Source: Aquabacterium sp.
GTDB lineage: Bacteria > Pseudomonadota > Gammaproteobacteria > Burkholderiales > Burkholderiaceae_C
Assembly (NCBI GenBank): GCA_017989885.1
Contig: JAGNPA010000140.1
Location: 1 to 5,738, forward strand
DNA: 5,738 nucleotides
Direction: 5' to 3'
Shown here: piece by piece, positions 1 through 5,738 of the stretch
How the letters are laid out: the number at the start of each line of letters is the position of its first letter
How positions within the stretch are numbered: position 1 is the stretch's first letter
Notes under the pieces: generated by a model
Database searches by the model: none
Told to the model about the DNA's origin: nothing
What the model saw: the letters and a program-made list of their open reading frames with translations, nothing else
Position numbers and translations under genes: made by a program

Positions 1-1001
1 CGGCCCAGCGCAACGACCCCACCTGGCTGTACTGGCAGGCGCGCGCCCTGCAGGCCCGTGCAGCGACCTCGCCGGCTCAGGCGACGGCGCTGCGGCAGCA
101 GGCGCGTGAGCGGCTGGTCCAGGTGGCTGACCCGCTGACCTTCTACGGTCAACTGGCGTCCGAGGCCCTGCAGGGCCGCCCGCCCGCGCCGCCGCCGGCG
201 CCTGCGCCGATCAGCGAGTCTGAACTGGTGGCCGCCGAGGTGGAGCCCGGCATCGACCGGTCCCTGCGCCTGCTGGCGCTGGGCTGGCGCTCCGAGGCGG
301 TCCGGGAGTGGAACTTCACCCTGTCCCGCACCCGACCCGGCGGGCTGAGCGACCGTGAACTGCTGGCGGTGGCCGAGGTGGCTTGCCGCCGCGAAATCTG
401 GGACCGCTGCATCAACACCAGCGAGCGCACCCGCCAGGTGGTGAGCCTGGCGCAGCGCTACCCGACGCCCTTCCACGACGAGGTGCTGGCCGCCGCCGCC
501 GAGGTGGGGCTGGATGCCGCCTACATGTACGGGCTGATCCGTCAGGAATCGCGTTTCCTGGTGGCCGCGCGCTCGTCGGTGGGCGCCTCGGGCCTGATGC
601 AGGTGATGCCGGCCACCGCGAGCTGGACCGCCCGCAAGCTGGGCATCCCCTACAGCCCTGAGCTGCTCACCGACCGTGCGACCAACCTGCGCATCGGCGC
701 GGGCTACCTCAAGCTGGTGCTCGACGACTTCGAGGGCACGCAGGCCATGGCCGCCGCCGCCTACAACGCCGGTCCGGGGCGCCCGCGCCGCTGGCGCGAG
801 GGCCGCACGGTCGAAGCCGCCGCCTGGGCCGAGAACGTGCCCTTTGCCGAAACCCGCGACTACGTCAAGAAGGTGCTGGCCAACGCCACGGTCTATGGCC
901 ATGTGCTGCACCGCCAGCCGCTGGCCCTGCAGCGGCGTCTGGGCGACACGATCGGACCGCGCGTGGTGTCGGCCCCTGCCGAGGCGCGGGACCTGCCTTG
1001 A
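1..1001 (+). CDS. slt: Soluble lytic murein transglycosylase, C-terminal 332 residues (5' end outside window)
   Basis: The enzyme cleaves the MurNAc-GlcNAc bond of peptidoglycan with formation of a 1,6-anhydro ring, in the periplasm. The frame is open from base 3 to the TGA at 999-1001, so the start and any signal peptide lie to the left. Residues below are counted from base 3. The first ~110 residues are helical, Ala/Leu/Arg-rich sequence (for example DPTWLYWQARALQA and LTFYGQLA), like the superhelical region of Slt70. They are interrupted by a proline-rich stretch near residues 60-69. The catalytic SLT domain follows: RQES with the presumed catalytic Glu182 (codon 546-548), GLMQVMP from 197 and AYNAGPGR from 253, in the usual order and spacing. 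The ETRDYVKKVLANATVY end is typical of the Slt family. An in-frame GTG at 123 is internal, because family-like sequence continues upstream. E. coli Slt70 is ~645 residues, so roughly half is missing. The gene ends 17 bp before a strong hairpin. Confidence 0.93.
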   Translation, partial: AQRNDPTWLYWQARALQARAATSPAQATALRQQARERLVQVADPLTFYGQLASEALQGRPPAPPPAPAPISESELVAAEVEPGIDRSLRLLALGWRSEAVREWNFTLSRTRPGGLSDRELLAVAEVACRREIWDRCINTSERTRQVVSLAQRYPTPFHDEVLAAAAEVGLDAAYMYGLIRQESRFLVAARSSVGASGLMQVMPATASWTARKLGIPYSPELLTDRATNLRIGAGYLKLVLDDFEGTQAMAAAAYNAGPGRPRRWREGRTVEAAAWAENVPFAETRDYVKKVLANATVYGHVLHRQPLALQRRLGDTIGPRVVSAPAEARDLP

Positions 1002-1017
1002 ACCCCGCCTGAAACGC

Positions 1018-1049
1018 AAAAGGGCCCCATCCGTGAGGAGGGGCCCTTT
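1018..1049. terminator. Bidirectional intrinsic terminator between slt and the barstar-like gene
   Basis: Bases 1019-1028 (AAAGGGCCCC) pair perfectly with 1040-1049 (GGGGCCCTTT), leaving an 11-nt loop. The hairpin lies between two convergent stop codons (1001 on + and 1094 on -), where a shared terminator is expected. The U-run is short on the + strand (TTT then GAC). It is better on the - strand, where the stem is followed by CCCTTTTGCGTTT, so it probably works best for the minus-strand RNase/barstar transcript. Confidence 0.8.
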
Positions 1050-1093
1050 GACATGAGGCGATGGCAGCAGGCTCGGGGCCTGCGGTCAGGGCA

Positions 1094-1654
1094 TCAGGCG
1101 GCGTTCAGCAGTGCGGCGGTGTCGAACACGCTGCTCATGGGCGGCAGGTTCATCACGATGGTGGGCGTGGCGTTCTTGGAGACCTTCACGGGCTTCACGT
1201 TGGGGTCGTTTTGCGCCACGTCGGCCTTGTCCCAGTTGCTGGCCGATTCCTTGCCGGAGACGGCCATGGAATAGAACACGCGGAAGGGGATCTTGCGCTC
1301 GCTCCAGAAGTCGGCCGCATCGCGGAAGGCGTCCAGCAACTGCTCGCGGGTTTCGCGGTCGCAGGCGGTGTCACCGGGGATGAGTTCGAGCACGACGACG
1401 AAGCCAGGCTGCGGACCCGACTTGTGGACGAGGTCGGTCATGCAGTCGTACAGGGCGTCCAGGTTCTTGCCGAAGTGATCCGGAAACAGGAAGTCGCGAG
1501 CAATGATGTCCAGCACAGCCTGTTTGTCCTGAGCGGCGCTCAGGTTCGTGTACAGGAAGTGGTGGCCAACCGCATGGGCTGCCTGTTGCAGTTCTTCCGG
1601 GCGAAACGCGCGGATGGCTTGAACGATGTTGGGTCGAACGGATTGCAACAACAT
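1094..1654 (-). CDS. Barstar-like ribonuclease inhibitor with long C-terminal extension (186 aa)
   Basis: A predicted cytoplasmic inhibitor that binds and blocks a barnase-type RNase. The barstar signature is clear at residues 57-75: FPDHFGKN then LDALYDCMTDL. By alignment with barstar (N-W-D35-A-L-W-D39-C), Asp66 and Asp70 match Asp35 and Asp39, the residues that plug the barnase active site, and Tyr69 replaces Trp38. A second core strand is GFVVVLELIP (84-93), followed by a helix (RETREQLLDAFRDAADFWSER) and a final strand FRVFYS (124-129). There is no signal peptide. Classical barstar is 89 residues; here there are ~30 extra N-terminal residues and ~57 after the fold. The ATG at 1654 has a GAAGG at 1667-1671, 12 nt upstream, which is rather far. 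It follows the RNase gene on the same strand after 95 nt, in which I see no terminator or convincing promoter, so co-transcription is likely. The fold assignment is firm; pairing with the neighbouring RNase is inferred from position. Confidence 0.87.
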   Translation of the reverse strand: MLLQSVRPNIVQAIRAFRPEELQQAAHAVGHHFLYTNLSAAQDKQAVLDIIARDFLFPDHFGKNLDALYDCMTDLVHKSGPQPGFVVVLELIPGDTACDRETREQLLDAFRDAADFWSERKIPFRVFYSMAVSGKESASNWDKADVAQNDPNVKPVKVSKNATPTIVMNLPPMSSVFDTAALLNAA

Positions 1655-1749
1655 GATCGCTTGGGGCCTTCAGCACAAGGAGGGGGCTCGCTGGGCTGGT
1701 GGGCTGAGTTGAGGGTCAAAGAAAAAAGAGCGAAGAGGAACCGGGCGGG

Positions 1750-2208
1750 TCAGTGCCGGGGGTCGATACGTTGAAAGCTGTTGTAGTGATCCCCGGTATA
1801 GAAACAAGTTTCAGGTTGACGCATTTCCTTACCACCACAAACGATGCGTCGCGCTCCGCGATGGCGCACGCCTGGGGTGGGCACGGTGTATTCACGGTAG
1901 AAGCCGCGCGTCTGGCGGGGCAGGTGGCGCTCACGGTTGCCGAACACCGTGCCGTCCTGGGTGTAGCGGAACGGGCCGCCTGCCAGGATGCGTCGGTGGA
2001 CGACTTGCGCTTGAACCGGCAAGTCCGACAAAGGCACCACCGCTTCAACGGCCGTCGTGTCTGTTGGCGTGGCACGCCGCGCCTGGACCTCCAGGGGCAT
2101 CCAGTGGGCAGCGACACCCAGTACCAGTCCAGCCAGAAAAGCCGCAGACCGCGATGTCAGCCGTGCGGGGCCTGACAGCCGGGTCGTGAAGGGTTTTGCA
2201 CTCAGCAC
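1750..2208 (-). CDS. Secreted guanyl-specific ribonuclease, barnase/RNase Sa (N1/T1) type (152 aa)
   Basis: A small endoribonuclease predicted to cut single-stranded RNA after G outside the cytoplasm. Residues 1-20 are basic, and 21-39 (SAAFLAGLVLGVAAHWMPL) form a hydrophobic segment; a signal peptidase site after Val-Gln-Ala43 is plausible. The mature domain has the family order: GGPFRYTQDGTVFGNRE (77-93), then YREYTVPTPG with presumed general base Glu106, then GARRIV with Arg120/Arg121, then TGDHY with presumed general acid His141. The Glu-to-Arg121 spacing (15) equals that between Glu54 and Arg69 of RNase Sa. Cys124 and Cys135 could form a disulfide, consistent with export. The start is the GTG at 2208: upstream in-frame codons reach a TAG with no ATG, GTG or TTG between, and starting later would lose the signal peptide. 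The Shine-Dalgarno match is weak (AGAG). The gene lies just upstream of the barstar-like gene, the expected toxin-inhibitor arrangement. Substrate preference is inferred from the family. Confidence 0.88.
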   Translation of the reverse strand: MLSAKPFTTRLSGPARLTSRSAAFLAGLVLGVAAHWMPLEVQARRATPTDTTAVEAVVPLSDLPVQAQVVHRRILAGGPFRYTQDGTVFGNRERHLPRQTRGFYREYTVPTPGVRHRGARRIVCGGKEMRQPETCFYTGDHYNSFQRIDPRH

Positions 2209-2234
2209 AACAGCTCTACATGAAAGAACCTCAT

Positions 2235-2261
2235 GCTATAGAAAACCCCCCAAAAGCTCAA
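2235..2261 (-). promoter_or_regulatory. Weak candidate promoter for the RNase-barstar pair
   Basis: On the minus strand TTGAGC (2261-2256) is followed after 15 nt by TATAGC (2240-2235), 27 nt before the GTG start. Both boxes are partial matches to the sigma-70 consensus and the spacer is shorter than the usual 17. The -35 box also overlaps the arm of the maeB terminator. It is the best placed candidate in the gap between maeB and the RNase gene, but it is not a strong one. Confidence 0.28.
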
Positions 2262-2298
2262 GGCCCCGAGCCCCTGAAAAGCGGGCAACCGGGGCCTT
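2260..2298. terminator. Intrinsic terminator downstream of maeB
   Basis: Bases 2260-2268 (AAGGCCCCG) pair perfectly with 2290-2298 (CGGGGCCTT). Inside the loop, GCCC at 2270-2273 can pair with GGGC at 2283-2286, extending the hairpin. On the minus strand, which reads out of maeB (stop at 2362), the stem is followed by TTGAGCTTTTGG, a modest U-tract. On the plus strand it runs directly into TTTT. It separates maeB from the RNase-barstar pair, so that pair should not depend on maeB transcription. Confidence 0.72.
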
Positions 2299-2329
2299 TT
2301 GACGGGGGGTTGACAGCCTGTGCTATAAG
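2299..2329 (+). promoter_or_regulatory. Possible extended -10 promoter pointing antisense into the 3' end of maeB
   Basis: On the plus strand TTGACG (2299-2304) is followed after 19 nt by TATAAG (2324-2329), with TG at 2321-2322 forming the TGn extended -10 element. No plus-strand gene lies downstream, so any transcript would run antisense to maeB. A nearer TTGACA at 2310-2315 is only 8 nt from the -10 and cannot be its partner. The match may be chance. Confidence 0.22.
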
Positions 2330-2361
2330 CCCAAGCCGTTTTTTCACGTCATGGCGTGGAC

Positions 2362-4656
2362 TCAGCGCGTGGCGTTGGCATCGGCCACCGTCATGGCGGT
2401 CATGTTGACGATGCGGCGCACCGTGGCCGAGGGCGTGAGGATGCACACCGGCTTGGCCGCACCCAGCAGGACCGGGCCCAGCGCGATGTTGTTGCCGGCC
2501 GCGACCTTGAGCAGGTTGTAGGCGATGTTGGCCGCATCCACGTTCGGGCACACCAGCAGGTTGGCTTCACCGGTGAGGGTGCTGCGCGGCATGAGCTTTT
2601 GGCGATAGGGCTCGTCCAGCGCGGTGTCGCCGTGCATCTCGCCGTCGATCTCCAGCCAGGGCGCCTGCTGCTGGATCAGGGCCAGGGCCTGGCGCATCTT
2701 CACCGCCGAGGGCTGGTCGCTTGAACCGAAGTTAGAGTGCGACAGCAGGGCGGCCTTCGGACGCTGACCGAAGCGCATCATCTCCTCGGCTGCCATCACC
2801 GTGATCTCCGCCAGCTGCTCGGCCGTGGGGTCGTAGTTGATGTGCGTGTCCAGGATGTTGACGGTGCGACCCGGCAGAATCAGGCCGGTCATGGCGGCGT
2901 AGGTCTTGACGCCCGGGCGCTTGCCGATCACCTGGTCGATGTAGTACAGGTGCAGGGCGGTGTTGCCCCAGGTGCCGCAGATCAGGCCATCGACCTCGCC
3001 CTTGTGCAGCAACATCGAGCTGATCAGCGTCAGGCGGCGGCGCATCTCGATCTTGGCCATCTGCTGGGTCACGCCCTTGCGCTCGGTCAGCTGGTGGTAG
3101 GTCTGCCAGAAGTCACGGTAGCGCGGGTCGTTCTCGACGCTGACGGCGTCGTAGTCCACGCCCGCCTTCATGCGCAGGCCGTATTGCTCGATGCGCTGGG
3201 CAATGACCTCCGGACGGCCCACCAGCGTGGGGCGCGCGATGTTCTCGTCGATGACGATCTGGGCGGCGCGCAGCACGCCTTCGTTCTCGCCCTCGGCGTA
3301 GGCAATGCGCTTGTTCTTGGCGCGCTTGGCCACGCTGAAGATCGGCTTCATCGTGGTGCCCGAGGCGTACACGAAGCTTTGCAGCTTCTCGCCATAGGCC
3401 ACAAAGTCGGTCACCGGGCGCGACGCCACGCCCGATTCGGCCGCCGCCAGGGCCACCGCCGGCGCGATCTTCATCATCAGGCGCGGGTCAAAGGGCTTGG
3501 GGATCAGGTATTCCGGACCGAAGCTCAGGTTCTCGCCGGCATAGGCGGCCGCGATCACATCGCTCTGCTCGGCGCGTGCCAGCTCGGCGATCGCGTGAAC
3601 GGCGGCGATCTCCATCTCGGTGGTGATGGTGGTCGCGCCCGAGTCCAGCGCGCCCCGGAAGATGTAGGGGAAGCACAGGACGTTGTTGACCTGGTTCGGG
3701 TAGTCCGAACGGCCGGTGGCCATGATGGCGTCGTCGCGCACGGCCTTGACGTCTTCGGGCAGGATCTCGGGGTTGGGGTTGGCCAGCGCGAAGATGATCG
3801 GGCGCGCGGCCATGCGGGCGACCATGTCGGACTTGAGCACGCCGCCGGCCGACAGGCCCAGGAAGATGTCGGCGCCGTCGATGACTTCGGACAGCTTGCG
3901 CAAATCGGTCTTCTGGGCAAAGAAGGCCTTGTCTTCGTCCATCAGTTCGGTGCGGCCTTCGTAGACCACGCCGGCCAGGTCGGTGACCCAGATGTTTTCA
4001 CGCGGAAAGCCCAGCTTGACCAGCAGGCCCAGGCAGGCCAGGGCCGCGGCACCGGCGCCCGAGGCGACCAGCTTGACCTGCTTGATGTCCTTGCCCGCGA
4101 CCTTCAGGCCGTTGAGGATGGCCGCACCCACCACGATGGCGGTGCCGTGCTGGTCGTCGTGGAAGACGGGGATCTTCATGCGCTCGCGCAGCTTGCGCTC
4201 GATGTAGAAGCAGTCCGGCGCCTTGATGTCTTCGAGGTTGATGCCGCCGAAGGTCGGCTCCAGCGAGGCGATGATCTCGACCAGCTTTTCGGGGTCTTTC
4301 TCGTTGATCTCGATGTCGAACACATCGATGTCGGAGAACTTCTTGAACAGGACGGCCTTGCCTTCCATCACCGGCTTGGCGGCCAGCGGGCCGATGTCAC
4401 CCAGGCCCAGCACAGCGGTGCCGTTGGTGATCACGGCCACCAGGTTGCCGCGAGAGGTGTACTTGAAAGCCGCCGCCGGGTTCTCAACGATTTCTTCGCA
4501 GGGCGCGGCCACGCCGGGCGAGTAGGCCAGCGCCAGGTCGCGCTGGTTGGTGAGTTGCTTGGTGGCGCTGATGGCGAGTTTTCCGGGGGTAGGGAACTCG
4601 TGGTACTCCAGCGCTGCCTTTTTGAGTTCAGCGCGTTTTTGCTCAGGGGTCGTCAT
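2362..4656 (-). CDS. maeB: NADP-dependent malic enzyme with C-terminal phosphotransacetylase-like domain (764 aa)
   Basis: Catalyses oxidative decarboxylation of malate to pyruvate and CO2 in the cytoplasm, giving NADPH and feeding gluconeogenesis and acetyl-CoA supply. The malic domain (about residues 20-165) has YSPGVAAPC with Tyr45, [14 protein letters not shown] at 77-90, the catalytic Lys100 region, and metal-ligand regions LEDI (141-144) and HDDQHGT (166-172). The NAD(P)-binding domain (about 170-425) has the glycine-rich GAGAAA loop near 200-205 and the NPNPEI motif at 293-298. The phosphotransacetylase-like domain covers about 445-764, with SHSNFGSS and IDGEMHGD (670-677), but ILTPSA at 739-744 stands where active Pta enzymes carry DLSRG. 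It is therefore probably regulatory, as described for MaeB enzymes sensitive to acetyl-CoA. Length fits E. coli MaeB (759). The ATG at 4656 is chosen because family sequence begins there and AAGGTG lies 9 nt upstream; a frame open 117 codons further has unrelated composition. NADP preference is inferred from domain layout. Confidence 0.95.
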   Translation of the reverse strand: MTTPEQKRAELKKAALEYHEFPTPGKLAISATKQLTNQRDLALAYSPGVAAPCEEIVENPAAAFKYTSRGNLVAVITNGTAVLGLGDIGPLAAKPVMEGKAVLFKKFSDIDVFDIEINEKDPEKLVEIIASLEPTFGGINLEDIKAPDCFYIERKLRERMKIPVFHDDQHGTAIVVGAAILNGLKVAGKDIKQVKLVASGAGAAALACLGLLVKLGFPRENIWVTDLAGVVYEGRTELMDEDKAFFAQKTDLRKLSEVIDGADIFLGLSAGGVLKSDMVARMAARPIIFALANPNPEILPEDVKAVRDDAIMATGRSDYPNQVNNVLCFPYIFRGALDSGATTITTEMEIAAVHAIAELARAEQSDVIAAAYAGENLSFGPEYLIPKPFDPRLMMKIAPAVALAAAESGVASRPVTDFVAYGEKLQSFVYASGTTMKPIFSVAKRAKNKRIAYAEGENEGVLRAAQIVIDENIARPTLVGRPEVIAQRIEQYGLRMKAGVDYDAVSVENDPRYRDFWQTYHQLTERKGVTQQMAKIEMRRRLTLISSMLLHKGEVDGLICGTWGNTALHLYYIDQVIGKRPGVKTYAAMTGLILPGRTVNILDTHINYDPTAEQLAEITVMAAEEMMRFGQRPKAALLSHSNFGSSDQPSAVKMRQALALIQQQAPWLEIDGEMHGDTALDEPYRQKLMPRSTLTGEANLLVCPNVDAANIAYNLLKVAAGNNIALGPVLLGAAKPVCILTPSATVRRIVNMTAMTVADANATR

Positions 4657-4665
4657 GTTTTGGTT

Positions 4666-4671
4666 CACCTT
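4666..4671 (-). promoter_or_regulatory. Ribosome binding site of maeB
   Basis: AAGGTG on the minus strand lies 9 nt before the ATG at 4656. It decides the start of maeB, because the same frame stays open for another 117 codons up to 5007, into the sequence opposite thiL. Confidence 0.7.
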
Positions 4672-4702
4672 GAAAGGCCGGCGGATGTGTCGGCAGGCGT
4701 CT

Positions 4703-4708
4703 ATTCTA
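4703..4708 (-). promoter_or_regulatory. Candidate -10 box of the maeB promoter
   Basis: TAGAAT on the minus strand matches TATAAT in five of six positions and would give a leader of about 40 nt before the maeB ATG. The hexamer 17 nt upstream (AGGCCA) is a poor -35 box, so the promoter may need an activator or may lie elsewhere in the divergent region. I see no clear operator palindrome. Confidence 0.33.
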
Positions 4709-4795
4709 GGAACATCGGACTGATTTGGCCTGGCGGTGCCTTGCAAATGTCGAGGCGGGCGCTGGCGTGTTCGTGTGTGATGTGCGTTTGGCTGG

Positions 4796-4825
4796 CTGTC
4801 AGATGGGCTTCCGATCCCCGACAAT
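4796..4825 (+). promoter_or_regulatory. Candidate thiL promoter giving a leaderless transcript
   Basis: CTGTCA (4796-4801) and GACAAT (4820-4825) each match the sigma-70 boxes in four of six positions, with an 18-nt spacer. The expected transcription start, about 7 nt after the -10 box, falls on the A of the thiL ATG at 4832. No Shine-Dalgarno sequence lies before that ATG (CCCCGACAATGCACCC), which fits a leaderless mRNA. There is no room for a TPP riboswitch between this promoter and thiL. Confidence 0.4.
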
Positions 4826-4831
4826 GCACCC

Positions 4832-5738
4832 ATGAGCCTGGGTGAATTTGATCTGATCGAAACGTATTTCTGGCGCCGACCTGGCCAGGGCCCGCACCGC
4901 GCGGTGGTGGGCAATGGCGATGACTGCGCGGTGATCGCGCCGGCGCCGGGGATGCAGCTGGCTGTGTCCACCGACACGCTGGTGGAGGGGCGCCATTTCC
5001 TGTCCACCGTCAGCCCGGCGCGCCTGGGTCACAAGGCCTTGGCCGTCAACCTGTCCGACCTGGCGGCCTGTGGCGCTGCCCCCGTGGCGTTCACGCTGGC
5101 CCTGACCTTGCCCCGTGTGGACGAAGCGTGGCTGCGTGGCTTTGCCAGAGGTCTGCTCGACCTGGCCGACGAACACGATTGCGAGCTGATCGGTGGCGAC
5201 ACCACGGCCGGGCCCCTGGCGATTGGCATCACCGTGATGGGCGAGGTGCCCGCCGGTCAGGCCTTGCTGCGCAGCGGCGCCCAGGTCGGCGACGACCTGT
5301 GGGTGAGCGGCTTCCCGGGTGAGGCGCGTCTGGCGCTGGAGGCCTTTCGCGGCAGCCTGCACCCGGGGCTGAGCACCGAGGCCTTCGAAGTCACCCGCCT
5401 GGCCATGGAGCGCCCCGACCCGCGCGTGGCCCTGGGCGTGGGCCTGCGCGGTCTGGCCACCGCCGCCATCGACGTGTCGGACGGTCTGCTGGGCGACCTG
5501 GGCCATGTGCTGCGCCGCAGCCGCGTGGGCGTGTCGCTGTGCCTGGATGAGCTGCCCGTGAGCCCCTGGCTCGCCACGCGTTCGCCCGATGAACGCCTGG
5601 ACTGCATCCTCGCCGGCGGCGATGACTACGAGTTGCTGTTCACCACCCCGCCTGCGCAGCGTGAGCGTGTCGCGCAACTGGGGGCTGAGCTGGGCCTGGT
5701 GCTCAGCCGCATCGGCCAGATCGAAGCCGAGCCTGGGC
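4832..5738 (+). CDS. thiL: Thiamine-monophosphate kinase, N-terminal 302 residues (3' end outside window)
   Basis: Phosphorylates thiamine monophosphate with ATP to thiamine diphosphate, the last step of cofactor synthesis, in the cytoplasm. The ThiL (AIR synthase-related) motifs appear in order: GDDCAVI (29-35), a metal and nucleotide site; STDTLVEGRHF (46-56); NLSDLAACGAAP (73-84); GGDTT (121-125); VSGFPGEARLAL (158-169), beginning the second domain; AIDVSDGLLGDLGH (212-225); and AGGDDYELLFT (261-271), where many relatives have GGEDYEL. Family proteins are about 320-330 residues, so only the last 20-30 should be missing. The start at 4832 gives a typical ThiL N-terminus (GEFDLIETYF). An ATG at 4824 is out of frame and stops after three codons. 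The gene is divergent from maeB; no partner gene is visible. In many proteobacteria pgpA follows thiL, which cannot be tested here. Confidence 0.95.
   Translation, partial: MSLGEFDLIETYFWRRPGQGPHRAVVGNGDDCAVIAPAPGMQLAVSTDTLVEGRHFLSTVSPARLGHKALAVNLSDLAACGAAPVAFTLALTLPRVDEAWLRGFARGLLDLADEHDCELIGGDTTAGPLAIGITVMGEVPAGQALLRSGAQVGDDLWVSGFPGEARLALEAFRGSLHPGLSTEAFEVTRLAMERPDPRVALGVGLRGLATAAIDVSDGLLGDLGHVLRRSRVGVSLCLDELPVSPWLATRSPDERLDCILAGGDDYELLFTTPPAQRERVAQLGAELGLVLSRIGQIEAEPG

Noticed and set aside
1067..1083. Second hairpin (GCAGGC, 5-nt loop, GCCTGC) beside the end of the barstar-like gene
   Set aside because: It has only 6 bp and no U-run on either strand. The neighbouring 1018-1049 hairpin already explains termination.
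1061..1774. 237-codon plus-strand frame over the barstar-like gene
   Set aside because: It lies opposite a gene with a clear barstar signature, has Val/Gly/His-rich composition and no domain, and crosses the shared terminator region.
2229..2327. Two similar plus-strand words (CCTCATGCTATA at 2229 and CCTGTGCTATA at 2317) as a direct repeat or attachment site
   Set aside because: They are short and imperfect, differ in length, and have no mobile gene nearby. Each is better read as a separate -10-like element on opposite strands.
2310..2329. Consensus TTGACA next to TATAAG as a strong promoter
   Set aside because: The spacer is only 8 nt, far too short for sigma-70 recognition. Only the more distant TTGACG could partner this -10 box.
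4657..4831. TPP riboswitch upstream of thiL
   Set aside because: I see none of the conserved riboswitch core, such as the CUGAGA segment. The likely transcription start is at the ATG, and riboswitches usually precede thiC-type operons rather than thiL.
2737..4845. Very long open frame (702 codons) on the plus strand opposite maeB
   Set aside because: It is antisense to a clear maeB gene. Its translation is the Asp/His/Gly/Val/Arg-rich type produced opposite high-GC genes, with no recognisable domain. Codon bias in GC-rich DNA keeps such frames open.
4657..5007. N-terminal extension of the maeB frame by 117 codons
   Set aside because: The added sequence is antisense to the start of thiL and shows no domain. 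Family homology and the AAGGTG ribosome site place the start at 4656.
4799..5677. 292-codon minus-strand frame opposite thiL
   Set aside because: It is a Gln/His/Ala/Gly-rich shadow of the thiL coding sequence, whose plus-strand frame carries every ThiL motif.

Overview
The window looks like chromosomal DNA of a high-GC betaproteobacterium, most likely Burkholderiales and near the Comamonadaceae. This rests on composition, codon use and the look of the proteins; no search was run. It holds five protein genes, two cut by the window edges, and no RNA gene, transposon, CRISPR array or long repeat that I can see.

Layout from left to right: the 3' half of a periplasmic soluble lytic transglycosylase (slt-like, +) ends at 1001. 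A strong hairpin at 1018-1049 separates it from a convergent minus-strand pair. That pair, read from 2208 down to 1094, is a secreted guanyl-specific ribonuclease of the barnase/RNase Sa type, followed 95 nt later by a barstar-like inhibitor. A second hairpin at 2260-2298 ends the next minus-strand gene, maeB (2362-4656), an NADP-type malic enzyme with a C-terminal phosphotransacetylase-like domain. A 175-bp divergent control region (4657-4831) separates maeB from thiL (+, from 4832), thiamine-monophosphate kinase, which runs off the right edge.

slt, maeB and thiL are unrelated housekeeping functions: wall recycling, the pyruvate/malate node and thiamine diphosphate synthesis. The RNase and barstar genes work together: the RNase is built for export, and the inhibitor has no signal peptide and should protect cytoplasmic RNA from unexported enzyme. 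This pair is the most interesting part of the window, mainly because the inhibitor is about twice barstar length and has a C-terminal tail of unknown role. The pair belongs to a known type of system, and I see no clearly new system here. Smaller points are a probably leaderless thiL transcript, a GTG-started RNase gene overlapped by a mini-ORF, and a possible promoter antisense to the 3' end of maeB.
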